IMG/VR virus record: IMGVR_UViG_3300032805_000067
Span: 1 to 41,426 of that record
DNA length: 41,426 bases
Source of the DNA: a virus
Direction: 5' to 3' (one strand)
Below are positions 6,671-14,323 of this stretch, piece by piece. Position numbers and translations under genes: made by a program. The notes beneath the pieces were generated by a model. That model did no database searches and had not been told where the DNA came from. It was given only the letters and a program-made list of their open reading frames with translations. Numbering within the stretch: the stretch's first letter is position 1; every line of letters begins with the position of its first letter.

Positions 6671-6897
6671 AACACCTCGACTCTGACAAAATGCTCGAAC
6701 CGTGCGATCTCCCGCAACTGATCCAGGTTCGCAGGGCGCCGGGACACTGGCGGAGGTACGAAGTCACGATCGTCGACGAGCGCGGCGACTTCAAGACCGT
6801 CGTCGCGGGATGCGTGAACCAGGACGACGCGTACGATGCCGTCGTCCCGTACGTCAACACGAACTACCTGAAGAAAGTGAGGATCAAGACGCTATGA
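6667..6897 (+). CDS. Unknown small protein, rightward operon
   Basis: A 76-residue protein starting in an ATGA overlap with the SWIM gene. The central part (about 20-60) looks like a small alpha/beta domain: RRYEVTIVDE, a turn, FKTVVAGCV, then a helix DDAYDAVVPYV; the C-terminus is basic. No family is recognised. Overlapping starts imply it is made together with its neighbours. Confidence 0.75.
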   Translation: MKHLDSDKMLEPCDLPQLIQVRRAPGHWRRYEVTIVDERGDFKTVVAGCVNQDDAYDAVVPYVNTNYLKKVRIKTL

Positions 6898-7082
6898 AGA
6901 TGACGAACGAAGCGCTCGAGCGCTTGCGGGAAGCCGAGTCGTTCATCGGCGCCCCGATCAACTCTCTTTTTATGGATAACCTAACCGGGGATCCGAGGAG
7001 AGAATGGCTCCGATCCGTCCGCGAGATCCTGAAGGTGAACGGAATCGAGCCCGAGAATCTGTCTGGAAGGTGGCACACATGA
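6894..7082 (+). CDS. Unknown 62-aa helical protein, rightward operon
   Basis: A 62-residue protein whose ATG overlaps the previous stop (ATGA). It is mainly helical: a charged helix at about 4-20, a loop with a hydrophobic patch, then a second helix REWLRSVREILKVNG. No cysteines, no signal. No family is recognised. Confidence 0.7.
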   Translation: MKMTNEALERLREAESFIGAPINSLFMDNLTGDPRREWLRSVREILKVNGIEPENLSGRWHT

Positions 7083-7183
7083 GCTTTGTACACATACTGA
7101 TCGCCGCTGTGATCGGTTCGATCCTGATCGGGAAGATCGTCGAGCTCTTCGCACGAGCGCGCTTCTGGTGGCGGATCCGATGA
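7079..7183 (+). CDS. 34-aa single-pass membrane peptide
   Basis: A 34-codon gene from ATG 7079, overlapping the preceding stop as ATGA and ending at TGA 7181-7183, itself overlapping the next ATG. The product is one hydrophobic helix (about residues 3-24, with IAAVIGSILIG) followed by a basic Arg/Trp tail, so it should sit in the inner membrane with the tail in the cytoplasm. Coupling on both sides makes it very likely real despite its size. A role in membrane takeover or superinfection exclusion is possible. Confidence 0.65.
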   Translation: MSFVHILIAAVIGSILIGKIVELFARARFWWRIR

Positions 7184-7437
7184 GGTGCCGACTCGCCGAA
7201 TACTGGACGAAGTTCGCCGACAACTGCCTGAAGGACGCTTCTGCGGTTCAGCGGAGCGAGATGCGGAAAGGCTTCTTCATGGGAGCGATCGCCGTGCTCG
7301 AGATCTTCGCGCTGAACTCTTCACTAGGCGATCAGATCACGCCATACGAGGAGAGCGTCTTCCAAGATATGCACGCCGAGCTCGAGCGCTTCAAAGACGA
7401 GATGCGCCGACGCGCGGCGGAAGAAACTCAGCATTAA
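7180..7437 (+). CDS. Unknown helical protein, last rightward gene
   Basis: An 85-residue protein. ATG 7180 is chosen because it forms an ATGA overlap with the membrane peptide; a GTG at 7168 is the alternative. It is predicted all-helical with a moderately hydrophobic helix FFMGAIAVLEIFAL near residue 30 and a charged C-terminal helix. No family is recognised. It ends 10 bases before the shared terminator. Confidence 0.75.
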   Translation: MRCRLAEYWTKFADNCLKDASAVQRSEMRKGFFMGAIAVLEIFALNSSLGDQITPYEESVFQDMHAELERFKDEMRRRAAEETQH

Positions 7438-7447
7438 AACAAAAACC

Positions 7448-7485
7448 ACGGCCGGGCTCCCGAGACAGCATAGGAGTCCGGCCGT
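7448..7485. terminator. Terminator between convergent operons
   Basis: A 13-base stem (7448-7460 with 7473-7485, one G-U pair on the plus strand) closes a 12-base loop. On the minus strand it is followed by GGTTTTTGTTTT, a good U tract for ending the leftward late transcript. On the plus strand the following TGTGTTT is weaker but could end the rightward operon. Both operons converge here. Confidence 0.85.
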
Positions 7486-7516
7486 TGTGTTTCTGCTCGT
7501 ACTGCTTTGTAGTAGA

Positions 7517-8038
7517 TCAAGCCGCCGGCGTTGGCGTGGGGTCCACAGGCGCCGGCGAAGGAGGTGACGCAGGCGTCGCGGCGTCGACCGCCGGCGGATT
7601 CGGAGCAGGAGCCGCGGCGGCGATCGCTTCTTGTTCCTTGGCGACGGCGTCAAGATCCGCGGCCGAAGGCAAGCCAGCATCGTCCTTTGCTTCGGGGGAT
7701 CCCGGGATCGCGGATCCGGCGGTCTCTCCTCCGAGATCTCGGAGAATAGCGGCGGGACCGTTCTTCTCGACGATCTCCGTCGCGGTCGGTTCGGAGTACC
7801 CACCCTTCGACATAAGAGTCTTGACGGCAAGCGCAAAGTTCGGATCGCCGTTCGTGATCGAAGCGACCTTCGCCGGCGCCGGCGCCGCTTCTGGCACGGC
7901 CGGCGTTTCCGGAGATCCTCCGGTGAGATGCTTGATGTCAAACCAGTGTTCGCGGCCGCCGGCATGTTGAACGAGAACGGAGTTCTCTACCACGTCGCGA
8001 ACGGTTCCAAGAAAGTGCACAGTATCGCCGATCTTCAT
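7517..8038 (-). CDS. Unknown protein with SH3-like start and Ala/Pro-rich tail
   Basis: A 173-residue protein. Residues 1-40 alternate short strands (IGDTVHFLGTVRDVV, SVLVQHA, REHWFDI) and resemble a small SH3-like barrel. Residues about 60-105 are helical, and the last 45 are Pro/Ala-rich and disordered. It is the last gene of the leftward transcript but sits downstream of a hairpin terminator after the lysozyme gene, so it may be expressed at a lower level or from its own promoter. No family is recognised. Confidence 0.7.
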   Translation of the reverse strand: MKIGDTVHFLGTVRDVVENSVLVQHAGGREHWFDIKHLTGGSPETPAVPEAAPAPAKVASITNGDPNFALAVKTLMSKGGYSEPTATEIVEKNGPAAILRDLGGETAGSAIPGSPEAKDDAGLPSAADLDAVAKEQEAIAAAAPAPNPPAVDAATPASPPSPAPVDPTPTPAA

Positions 8039-8049
8039 GTTTCACCTCG

Positions 8050-8086
8050 AAAGAAGAAAAAGGAGCGGAGGTCCGAATTCCGCTCC
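8050..8086 (-). terminator. Intrinsic terminator after the lysozyme gene
   Basis: On the minus strand an eight-base-pair stem GGAGCGGA/TCCGCTCC (8086-8079 with 8069-8062) encloses a nine-base loop and is followed by TTTTTCTTCTTT. It has the form of a rho-independent terminator and lies between the lysozyme stop and the 173-aa gene. The ribosome binding site GAGGTG of the next gene starts right after the T-rich stretch. Confidence 0.75.
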
Positions 8087-8129
8087 CCTCTCGTGAAAGA
8101 CATTCTAGGGAGAATGCGTCTAGAGAGTA

Positions 8130-8537
8130 CTATTGCCACTCGCCAGAACGCAACTGTTCTGCTAAGCGACGCGCACGATCGCCGACCTGGTTTGCCCATT
8201 TCGACTCGATCATCGCGGCCGCGGCGGCATCCCACGCGCCGCGCTCCATCTGTCCAAGCGTGTCGTGGAACGCGAGAAGACCATGCACGCCGAGATTGAA
8301 GCTCATATTCTGCAACACGCCGCGACGCGCATCGTTGAGCCCGAGGATCCAGGGGAGAACGTGCAAGCCGCCGTCGACTTCCGCGACATCGGACTTCAGG
8401 AGCGCATCGATGATGGGATCCGGAAGTCCTTTGTCGGTGAGATTGTGCCCGACGCCGATCGTCAGTTTCCCTACCGTGTCAGTGTAAGGGAAGCGCTTTC
8501 GACCTTCGTCGCGCTCAAGCTGTGCGTAGATGTCCAT
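8130..8537 (-). CDS. T4-type lysozyme (endolysin, GH24)
   Basis: A 135-residue glycoside hydrolase family 24 lysozyme that cleaves the glycan strands of peptidoglycan to release progeny. The catalytic triad is at the same numbering as in T4 lysozyme: E11 in LERDEGRKRFPY, D20 in TDT, and T26 in KLTIGVGH. It is about 30 residues shorter than the T4 enzyme. There is no signal sequence or SAR helix, so it needs a holin to reach the wall. It abuts the signal-peptide gene upstream with no spacer (TAG then ATG). Confidence 0.93.
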   Translation of the reverse strand: MDIYAQLERDEGRKRFPYTDTVGKLTIGVGHNLTDKGLPDPIIDALLKSDVAEVDGGLHVLPWILGLNDARRGVLQNMSFNLGVHGLLAFHDTLGQMERGAWDAAAAAMIESKWANQVGDRARRLAEQLRSGEWQ

Positions 8538-8990
8538 CTATTGTTTCGTTCCGGCCAGCCCCGATGGTGCCGCCGGCGTTCCGGGAAAGCTCGCCGAGAA
8601 TTCGTTCGAAGGACCGCTCGACGCGGTGATCCCCGACGAAGTCTCGACCGCCTCGACAACGTAATAGTAAGTCACCGGAGAGCTCCCGAGTGTGATCGGA
8701 TCGGTGTACGTCGTTCCCGTGATCGGCGTCGCGTTGAGCGGAGTTCCGGAAGTTTCTGTCCCGCTCGAGGTGCTGCGATAGACGTTATAGCCGAAGGTGC
8801 ACGGCGATGTGCACGTCGCGGCCGAGGTCGACGCCGTCCAGGTCAAAACCGTACAGTGTGCGGCCGCTCCGCAAGCGCTTCCAGATTGCGCCGAAGCTTT
8901 GAGCGGAACAGACTTCTCCGCCGGCCTGGCCGCGGCCACGAATGCGGTAAAGAAAAGTGCAACTGCTAAAAGGCTGAGTCTTCGAGTCAA
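8538..8990 (-). CDS. Exported fibronectin III-like protein
   Basis: A 150-residue protein with a clear signal peptide: RR, a hydrophobic core LLAVALFFTAFVAAA and a small-residue cleavage region near residue 22. The rest is one beta-sandwich of fibronectin type III style (TVLTWTAST, YNVYRSTSSG, TYTDP, VTYYYVVEAV). Two cysteine pairs suggest disulphides in the periplasm. The start is TTG with GGAGG five bases upstream. It lies between the 3TM protein and the lysozyme, so it could be an outer-membrane or periplasmic lysis helper, but no lipobox is visible and its role is unknown. Confidence 0.75.
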   Translation of the reverse strand: MTRRLSLLAVALFFTAFVAAARPAEKSVPLKASAQSGSACGAAAHCTVLTWTASTSAATCTSPCTFGYNVYRSTSSGTETSGTPLNATPITGTTYTDPITLGSSPVTYYYVVEAVETSSGITASSGPSNEFSASFPGTPAAPSGLAGTKQ

Positions 8991-8991
8991 G

Positions 8992-9534
8992 TTATCCTCC
9001 GTTTGCTGTCGAGAGATTCGCGGTGAGCGTGTCGTGCGCGGCGCTCGAGCCGAAGTAATAGTTCACAATCGAGATCCACGCCGTTCCGAGAGCGCCAGTC
9101 ATGACGTCGAGGATCTTTTCGCTTCCGGCCGGCGCGACGTGGAACATCGTCAGGACGAGCAAGCCGAAAAACCCTACGGTGATCAGCGTCGCGAGCGCCG
9201 GCGTGATCCAGGATTTCGTTTGTATCTGCATCGTCCTGGCCGACGCACGATCGTCTGCGGCGATCTTTGCGAGATCGGTTTCGTGATCGAAACCCATCTT
9301 TTGCATTTGCTGTTTATAGGCGAGTTCGGCTTCCTGCAGTTGCGCGGAGAGTTCCGGTGTCATCTCTGCGTTTTCGAGTGCGGTCATGACGCCGTCGATC
9401 GTCGGGCTCGCAACCTTCAGAGCCGGGATCTTCGAGAGCAGGCTCGCCGCCAGGTTGCCGGCCGGACCGGCGAGCGAAAGTCCGGTCGTGATAAACGGCA
9501 TAGCCTTCTGGAAGAAGCCGAGTACGTTGGCCAT
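8992..9534 (-). CDS. 3TM holin-like membrane protein
   Basis: A 180-residue protein. The N-terminus is a moderately hydrophobic helical region (about 1-45), the middle a charged helix (about 60-105), and the C-terminal third has two hydrophobic segments (about 112-130 and 145-160) ending in IVNYYFGSSAAHD. This last motif and layout are those of the three-helix holin-like family also found in gene transfer agents. Its position two genes from the lysozyme supports a role in membrane permeabilisation at lysis. Confidence 0.75.
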   Translation of the reverse strand: MANVLGFFQKAMPFITTGLSLAGPAGNLAASLLSKIPALKVASPTIDGVMTALENAEMTPELSAQLQEAELAYKQQMQKMGFDHETDLAKIAADDRASARTMQIQTKSWITPALATLITVGFFGLLVLTMFHVAPAGSEKILDVMTGALGTAWISIVNYYFGSSAAHDTLTANLSTANGG

Positions 9535-9535
9535 G

Positions 9536-9730
9536 TTAGAGCTTTTGGGCGGAAGCCTTGATCCGCGCGGCGAGGTTCACGCCGGCGCCGGCCGCACCCG
9601 TCGCGACATCGGTCGCGATCGTTGAGAGTTCCGCCTTCACCGCGGCGGTTGCTTTCGCGCCGAACCGATAGCCGCCGAACGCTCCGACGGCGAGACCTGC
9701 GAGTACTGAGATGACGATTGCACTGATCAT
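9536..9730 (-). CDS. Small membrane protein in lysis region
   Basis: A 64-residue protein. Residues 3-20 form a hydrophobic helix (AIVISVLAGLAVGAFGG), followed by an Ala-rich helix. The ATG overlaps the preceding stop as ATGA. It may be a small lysis accessory or virion membrane protein; it lacks a periplasmic coiled coil long enough for a spanin. Confidence 0.7.
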   Translation of the reverse strand: MISAIVISVLAGLAVGAFGGYRFGAKATAAVKAELSTIATDVATGAAGAGVNLAARIKASAQKL

Positions 9731-10992
9731 TCGAGCTTCTCCTTAGGCTTAGCAAGTTCCGGAATCTGCTCCGGTTTGTAGCCTTTTCTCAATATCTGTG
9801 TCAACAACTCTTGACGTCCGACCTGTTCCGGACCGAGCGCGGCCTTCGATCCAACGTGCTTCGTGCCGACATCGATCCCCGCGTTAATTGCCGCTTCGCG
9901 AACGTCGAGGTTCTTCAGATCATGGATTTTTTGTAAGAGTTCGCGATTGTTGCCGACGGCGTCGACGAGCTCCGGACCATTCGCACGCACGAATCGGCGA
10001 ATCTCCGGATCCGGATACTTGATTTTAATCGGATCCGTCTCTTCGGCGGCCTGGCCTGGTGCGATAGGTTGGAGTTGATCTTTCAACGGTACGTTTCGCT
10101 CGAGCGGCTTAACGCCTGTCGCCTGGTTCACGACGCTTTCGATCGTGGGCTTCGGCGCCGCGATCGGCTTCAGTCCTTCCGGTGATCCGGTTTCCCATTC
10201 GTTGAGATCTCGAGCTTCCTGGTGCTCTTTCCCGAAGAGTTCGTGAAACTTCTGTTCCTCAGGAGGAGCGCCGGCCGGTAACGGTCGGACTTCAGTGTCG
10301 GCGAGTGTAACACGACTCGGGGAAAGTTTGGGACGCAAGGGAGAGGGAGCCCCGATCGGCTCGATCGGCGTCGGCCGGCGGACCGGACCGAGCTCGCCGA
10401 GATCCACACGTCCGGAAGACTCTGCGATCGGAACGAGCTTCGGCGGCGCCGCGGCTTCGGTAATCCGCGGTAGCACGGCGGGAATCTGAGGAGAAACCAC
10501 GGGTTTCGCGGCGGCGCCTTCGGTAATTGACGGTAGCGCCGCACGGCCGGCGAGCGCTTCTTCACCTTCCGGACCGGCCAGGAGCAATCCAGTCGTGCCG
10601 GCGATGTTTGCCCATTCGCCGGCCTTCTTCGTGACGTCCCCGATCTTCGAGAGGATCGGATGCTCCGCACGGCCGCCCGGCGTGTAGTTCTGAATATCCT
10701 CGAGCGGTCCAGGGACATTCCTGGTGATGTTCGAACTCGGAACTTGTTCCGTTTTTTGCGCGGCCAGGGGATTGCTGTGCGTGACCGTCTTCGTGCCTGG
10801 CGCGCTCGAGACTTGCGGTCCCATCGTCGCCGTCGTGTCCGGAGCTTCCGCGGTTGTGCCGCGGATCTTCGCGACGCGCGCGACGACTTCGTCCTGCGAA
10901 AGATTCGCTCCCTTCAGATCGTAGATCGTTCCATCCTTCGCCGTGAATCGGGTGTAGCCGGCGGGGATCTGATCTTGAGCGTCGTCGGCCAT
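9727..10992 (-). CDS. Putative internal virion (ejection) protein A
   Basis: A 421-residue protein. The N-terminus (about 10-45) is a small folded segment (GYTRFTAKDGTIYDLKG). Then come low-complexity Pro/Ala-rich regions, a hydrophobic stretch around residue 105-120 (GTTGLLLAGPEG), and a C-terminal helical domain (about 325-421) containing YPDPEIRRFVRANG. It starts MADD like the next gene upstream, and both carry a Pro-rich region and one hydrophobic segment, so they may be distant paralogues. Its place between tail and lysis genes is where podoviruses keep proteins injected with the DNA. The role is inferred. Confidence 0.6.
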   Translation of the reverse strand: MADDAQDQIPAGYTRFTAKDGTIYDLKGANLSQDEVVARVAKIRGTTAEAPDTTATMGPQVSSAPGTKTVTHSNPLAAQKTEQVPSSNITRNVPGPLEDIQNYTPGGRAEHPILSKIGDVTKKAGEWANIAGTTGLLLAGPEGEEALAGRAALPSITEGAAAKPVVSPQIPAVLPRITEAAAPPKLVPIAESSGRVDLGELGPVRRPTPIEPIGAPSPLRPKLSPSRVTLADTEVRPLPAGAPPEEQKFHELFGKEHQEARDLNEWETGSPEGLKPIAAPKPTIESVVNQATGVKPLERNVPLKDQLQPIAPGQAAEETDPIKIKYPDPEIRRFVRANGPELVDAVGNNRELLQKIHDLKNLDVREAAINAGIDVGTKHVGSKAALGPEQVGRQELLTQILRKGYKPEQIPELAKPKEKLE

Positions 10993-10993
10993 T

Positions 10994-12742
10994 TTATTGT
11001 TCCACGTAGTGACCGGGAGCGACTTGCTTCACTGTGCCAGTCGGCGCACCTTCGGTCTGCTCTTGTACCTTTTGCGGAGTCTTCATCCCGGGAAGGTTTG
11101 TCGGGAATCCCCCGTTGACCTGATCGAGATTTTCTTGCATCGCTTTCATTTGAGGATTCGCGACACTCGAGCCGACATAAGGCAGCGGGAGATTGTTCCA
11201 TTCGACTTCGAGCGCTTCCTTGTTCGTTCTGGCGGACCCGGACACGACGCGGTTGTACGCGATCATCGCTCCTTTCGCGCGTAGATAGCCGATGAGCGCG
11301 TCGCGTGATTGCGGAGTGAGATCGTTCCAGGCTTTCCCGACCTCGCCGTGCTCCATCATATCCATCGCGGCGCCCATGGTGAGATAGCCCATCTTCTCAA
11401 CGTCCGAAGTATTGACGCCGGCGAGGATCCGCCGCATCGCCGCGGTCTGATCGCCGGGAATCGCTTCGGTGAAGGCGTTCAGAGACTTGTTGTAGGCAGA
11501 AATATTTTTCTGGATATCGTTCAACTGACGAAGCGCCTGGCGGTCTTTGTTCACCGCGTCGGGCTTCATCTCCTCGAACGTTGCGCCTCGTGCGTCGGCT
11601 TCGGCCTTGTTGGTGTAGATGAGTTGACCGCTCGGATCGACGGCGTAGCCCATCGTATGCGCGTCTTTGCGTTGCTGAGTTCGATCGGGAGCATTCGCCG
11701 TACGATATTCATTGGCGGCTTTTTGCGCGGCCGCGAGAGCTTCCGCGGCTTCGGACTTCGTCGACTTCTCGGTGATCTTGTAGCCGCCGGCGTCGATGCC
11801 GGTTCCCTTCAAGACGTTCGCGACTTGTTGCGAAAGCTGTGACGCACGGTCCGCGCCGATCGGTCCGCCGGCTGCATAAGCGTCGAGAGCCTTCGAACGG
11901 TTCTCTGCAGTGTCAGAGAGCGCATTGTCCTTCAGATACTTCTGAACGAAGGTTTCCTTGTCGTCCGTCTTAGCCGGCTTCCCTACAGTTGATCCGGCCG
12001 GCAGTGCACCAGGAGCCGCGGAGGGTTGTACCGGCAGTGGCGTTGCTCCTGGCGCCGGAGCGCCGATCGGAGCCAAAGCGCCGCCAGGTGTAGCGGCTGG
12101 CGCGCTTCGCGGTCCGATTGTTGGAACAGTTCCTTCGGGAACCCATGTCGTCGATTGATCGGGGAGCTCATAACGCTGATAGCGGTTTCCTTGTGCATCG
12201 GTCGCGACATTCTCGTCGCCAGGAAGGAGTTTCGGCTTCGGGTTTTTGCGCGCTTCCGCTTCGCTCGTCAGGTTTTCTTCTTGCGCCTTGCGGAGCCCTT
12301 CTATGCTCTGCTCTTTTTGTTGCTCCCCGAGCCTGGTTTCGAGAGCTTTTTCGGTCGCGTCGCGGTTAAGCTGAGTCCCGGGGATCCGTTGCATAACGCC
12401 AGGCGCGAGCACATCTCCGGCGATGTTGCCGATCGTGCCGGCGACGTGGCCGATCTTCCCGAGCACGCCGGGATGATTCGCAGGTGTACCCCAAGGGTTT
12501 TCCTTTTCCCACTGGATCTCGGAGAGCCGGTTCTTCGTCTCTTCGATCGAGCCTGGCTCGGCCGTCGGCTTCGCAGGTTTCGCGATCGGAGTGAGAGATC
12601 CCCCGAGGCCGGCGTTTCCGATCGGTGCGAGATCCGGAGCGGTCGGAGCGGCGGCAGCCGCGGTCATCAAGATGCGCTGACGCGCAAGCCGTTCTTCGTC
12701 GGTCAATTCATCGGGATCGCGTACGAGTGTGTCGTCGGCCAT
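10994..12742 (-). CDS. Putative internal virion (ejection) protein B
   Basis: A 582-residue protein with no recognised family. Residues 1-75 are Ala/Pro-rich; a hydrophobic Gly-rich segment (about 95-120, VAGTIGNIAGDVLAPG) could insert in membrane; 125-180 is a charged helix; 200-260 is Pro/Ala/Gly linker; 265-345 and 395-530 are helical domains. The C-terminal tail contains a run around YVGSSVANPQMKAMQ. Size, helical content and position match ejection proteins of other podoviruses (for example P22 gp16/gp20), but no direct homology is visible. Confidence 0.6.
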   Translation of the reverse strand: MADDTLVRDPDELTDEERLARQRILMTAAAAAPTAPDLAPIGNAGLGGSLTPIAKPAKPTAEPGSIEETKNRLSEIQWEKENPWGTPANHPGVLGKIGHVAGTIGNIAGDVLAPGVMQRIPGTQLNRDATEKALETRLGEQQKEQSIEGLRKAQEENLTSEAEARKNPKPKLLPGDENVATDAQGNRYQRYELPDQSTTWVPEGTVPTIGPRSAPAATPGGALAPIGAPAPGATPLPVQPSAAPGALPAGSTVGKPAKTDDKETFVQKYLKDNALSDTAENRSKALDAYAAGGPIGADRASQLSQQVANVLKGTGIDAGGYKITEKSTKSEAAEALAAAQKAANEYRTANAPDRTQQRKDAHTMGYAVDPSGQLIYTNKAEADARGATFEEMKPDAVNKDRQALRQLNDIQKNISAYNKSLNAFTEAIPGDQTAAMRRILAGVNTSDVEKMGYLTMGAAMDMMEHGEVGKAWNDLTPQSRDALIGYLRAKGAMIAYNRVVSGSARTNKEALEVEWNNLPLPYVGSSVANPQMKAMQENLDQVNGGFPTNLPGMKTPQKVQEQTEGAPTGTVKQVAPGHYVEQ

Positions 12743-12748
12743 AGGTGA

Positions 12749-13369
12749 TTATCCGAAAATGCTACTCGCGAGAAGTTTTCCACTCGCACCACCGAAAGTT
12801 TGCGCCGCGGTATTGAGCGGATTTTGTGCCTGAGCCTTTGCCCATGCGTCGATGTCTTCCGGAACGAGCCCTTCGTTTTGTGTCTGAGCGCTAACGTCCG
12901 TCCCGTACAAACCTTGCAGTTGTTTAAGCGCGCTTGCCCGTTGCTGTTGTTTCAGCATGGCGTTCTGGTTTGCGACATCGAGCCCGACGCCGGCATTCGT
13001 GCGCGACTTGATGCGTGCGGCTTCATCGAGCACGCCGGCGGTAGATCCTACATTTCGCGACCTGGCGGCCTTTAACCCGGCCTCTCCGGCGATCGCCGCA
13101 TTCGTTCCGCCGGCGCCTTCCTCTCCGGCGACGAGTTGATTATTCACATCTTCCGGCGAGAAGCCTGGCGCATTGTTTACGTCGCCTTTCAATGTCGGAA
13201 CAAGAAGGTCGCCGATACCGGCGGCCGTCGTGCCGTAACCGCCGGCATTGCTCGAAGCCGTGCCGGCTGCGTTGCTTGCTTGCTTCGCTGGCTTAATGCC
13301 GGCTATCGGTTCAGTTCCGAAAAGAGGATCGCTGTTCACTCTGCGAGTTGTGCGTTTATATGATGTCAT
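12749..13369 (-). CDS. Putative internal virion protein C
   Basis: A 206-residue protein from MTSYKRTTRR (ATG 13369); the reading frame also has an upstream in-frame start at 13405 inside the acetyltransferase gene. The N-terminus is basic; residues 30-130 are Ala/Gly/Asn-rich; a Gln-rich helix (MLKQQQRASALKQLQGLYG) lies near residue 145-160. It overlaps the acetyltransferase-like gene by 14 bases. Third member of the putative ejection-protein group; function inferred from position. Confidence 0.6.
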   Translation of the reverse strand: MTSYKRTTRRVNSDPLFGTEPIAGIKPAKQASNAAGTASSNAGGYGTTAAGIGDLLVPTLKGDVNNAPGFSPEDVNNQLVAGEEGAGGTNAAIAGEAGLKAARSRNVGSTAGVLDEAARIKSRTNAGVGLDVANQNAMLKQQQRASALKQLQGLYGTDVSAQTQNEGLVPEDIDAWAKAQAQNPLNTAAQTFGGASGKLLASSIFG

Positions 13370-13727
13370 GGTAGTAGAGTTCACCCGGCCCACGAGTCCA
13401 TCCAAGATCTTTCAGTCGATCTGCGAAGCGTCCTTCGGCCTGCGCGATAACGATGTCGACTCCTTTCGTTCCCGCTTCTTCAAACATGGCATTGTGCAAC
13501 CGCTTCAAGGCTTCGAGTCGTTCCTCCGGCGTGCGCCAGGAATGGTCGACGAAGAGCGTCGCGTCGAGATGTAGCCGGCCGATCGCTGCCATCCGAGGAA
13601 TATCGTTCTCGTCGACCAGGCATTTTTTCAAGATCACAAGAGGGTGCTCGAAGTCCGGAATCGGGTACTCTCCCGAGTGCATCCGTTTGATAGCTTCGAG
13701 ATCCTCCGGTTTGTACTGTCTGATCAC
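13356..13727 (-). CDS. GNAT-like acetyltransferase in the virion module
   Basis: A 123-residue protein resembling a small GNAT N-acetyltransferase: it begins MIRQYKPEDLEAIKRMH, the usual first strand and helix, continues with strands AAIGRLHLDATLFVD, then a long helix RLEALKRLHNAMFEEAG, a strand DIVIAQAEG and a terminal LGWTRGPGELYYH in the place of the final strand pair. The acetyl-CoA-binding Q/RxxGxG/A loop is not obvious, so activity is uncertain. It is coupled to the upstream gene by a GTGA overlap. GNAT-like genes occur in structural modules of several podoviruses, with unknown targets. Confidence 0.65.
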   Translation of the reverse strand: MIRQYKPEDLEAIKRMHSGEYPIPDFEHPLVILKKCLVDENDIPRMAAIGRLHLDATLFVDHSWRTPEERLEALKRLHNAMFEEAGTKGVDIVIAQAEGRFADRLKDLGWTRGPGELYYHDII

Positions 13728-14323
13728 AAGAGTTTAGGCGGCGGCGGACGCTTCGGAGCATTCGCCGGCGGTCGTTCGATCACGAAGCCGAGTCCCGCTC
13801 CGCCTTGTGATCCGTCGGCTCGAGCGGTTCCGGATCCCTGCGAAGGCAAGTAGTTGATCGAGCTCGATCCCGTCAGCGTCACCGCGGTCGGAGCTCCTTT
13901 CGTGCCGAAGTAGGCGATCTTTTTTTGCGGATCCGAGCCGAGGTATTGAGAGTAGGCGCGAAAATAATATTGGTGCTGCGCGCCGGATCCGTTTTTCGCA
14001 GCGAGCGCTAGGACCTTTCCTCGAGACGCGCCAAGGTGCTCGACGTGCGGATTCGCGAAGCTTGGATCGTTGTCACTCCACTCGAGCATGTATTGAACGT
14101 TTTTCTTCACCTGAGAATTGTCGCTCAAGGTGACATGGACGTGATCCGATCCCGCGACGACGTTGATCCCTGCGATCGGCGGCGGCGGCGATGACTTGCC
14201 TTCCGTGTTCATCCCGAGATGATTCAGCGAAACGTTGACCTGGTCGACGAACTGCTCGAGCAGCATCCCGAGGTGCGGATTCCAGTTCTTAATCTCTTTC
14301 AGGAATTGCGCCGATACGCTCAT
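13724..14323 (-). CDS. Fibronectin III-like virion protein
   Basis: A 199-residue protein. Residues 1-40 are helical (FLKEIKNWNPHLGMLLEQF); about 50-135 form a beta domain with VHVTLSDNSQ, VQYMLEWSDND and HQYYFRAYSQ strands typical of fibronectin type III modules; the tail is Gly/Pro-rich and ends in a run of prolines. It overlaps the giant upstream gene by ATGA, so it is probably a tail-associated structural protein. The receptor- or partner-binding role is inferred. Confidence 0.65.
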   Translation of the reverse strand: MSVSAQFLKEIKNWNPHLGMLLEQFVDQVNVSLNHLGMNTEGKSSPPPPIAGINVVAGSDHVHVTLSDNSQVKKNVQYMLEWSDNDPSFANPHVEHLGASRGKVLALAAKNGSGAQHQYYFRAYSQYLGSDPQKKIAYFGTKGAPTAVTLTGSSSINYLPSQGSGTARADGSQGGAGLGFVIERPPANAPKRPPPPKLL

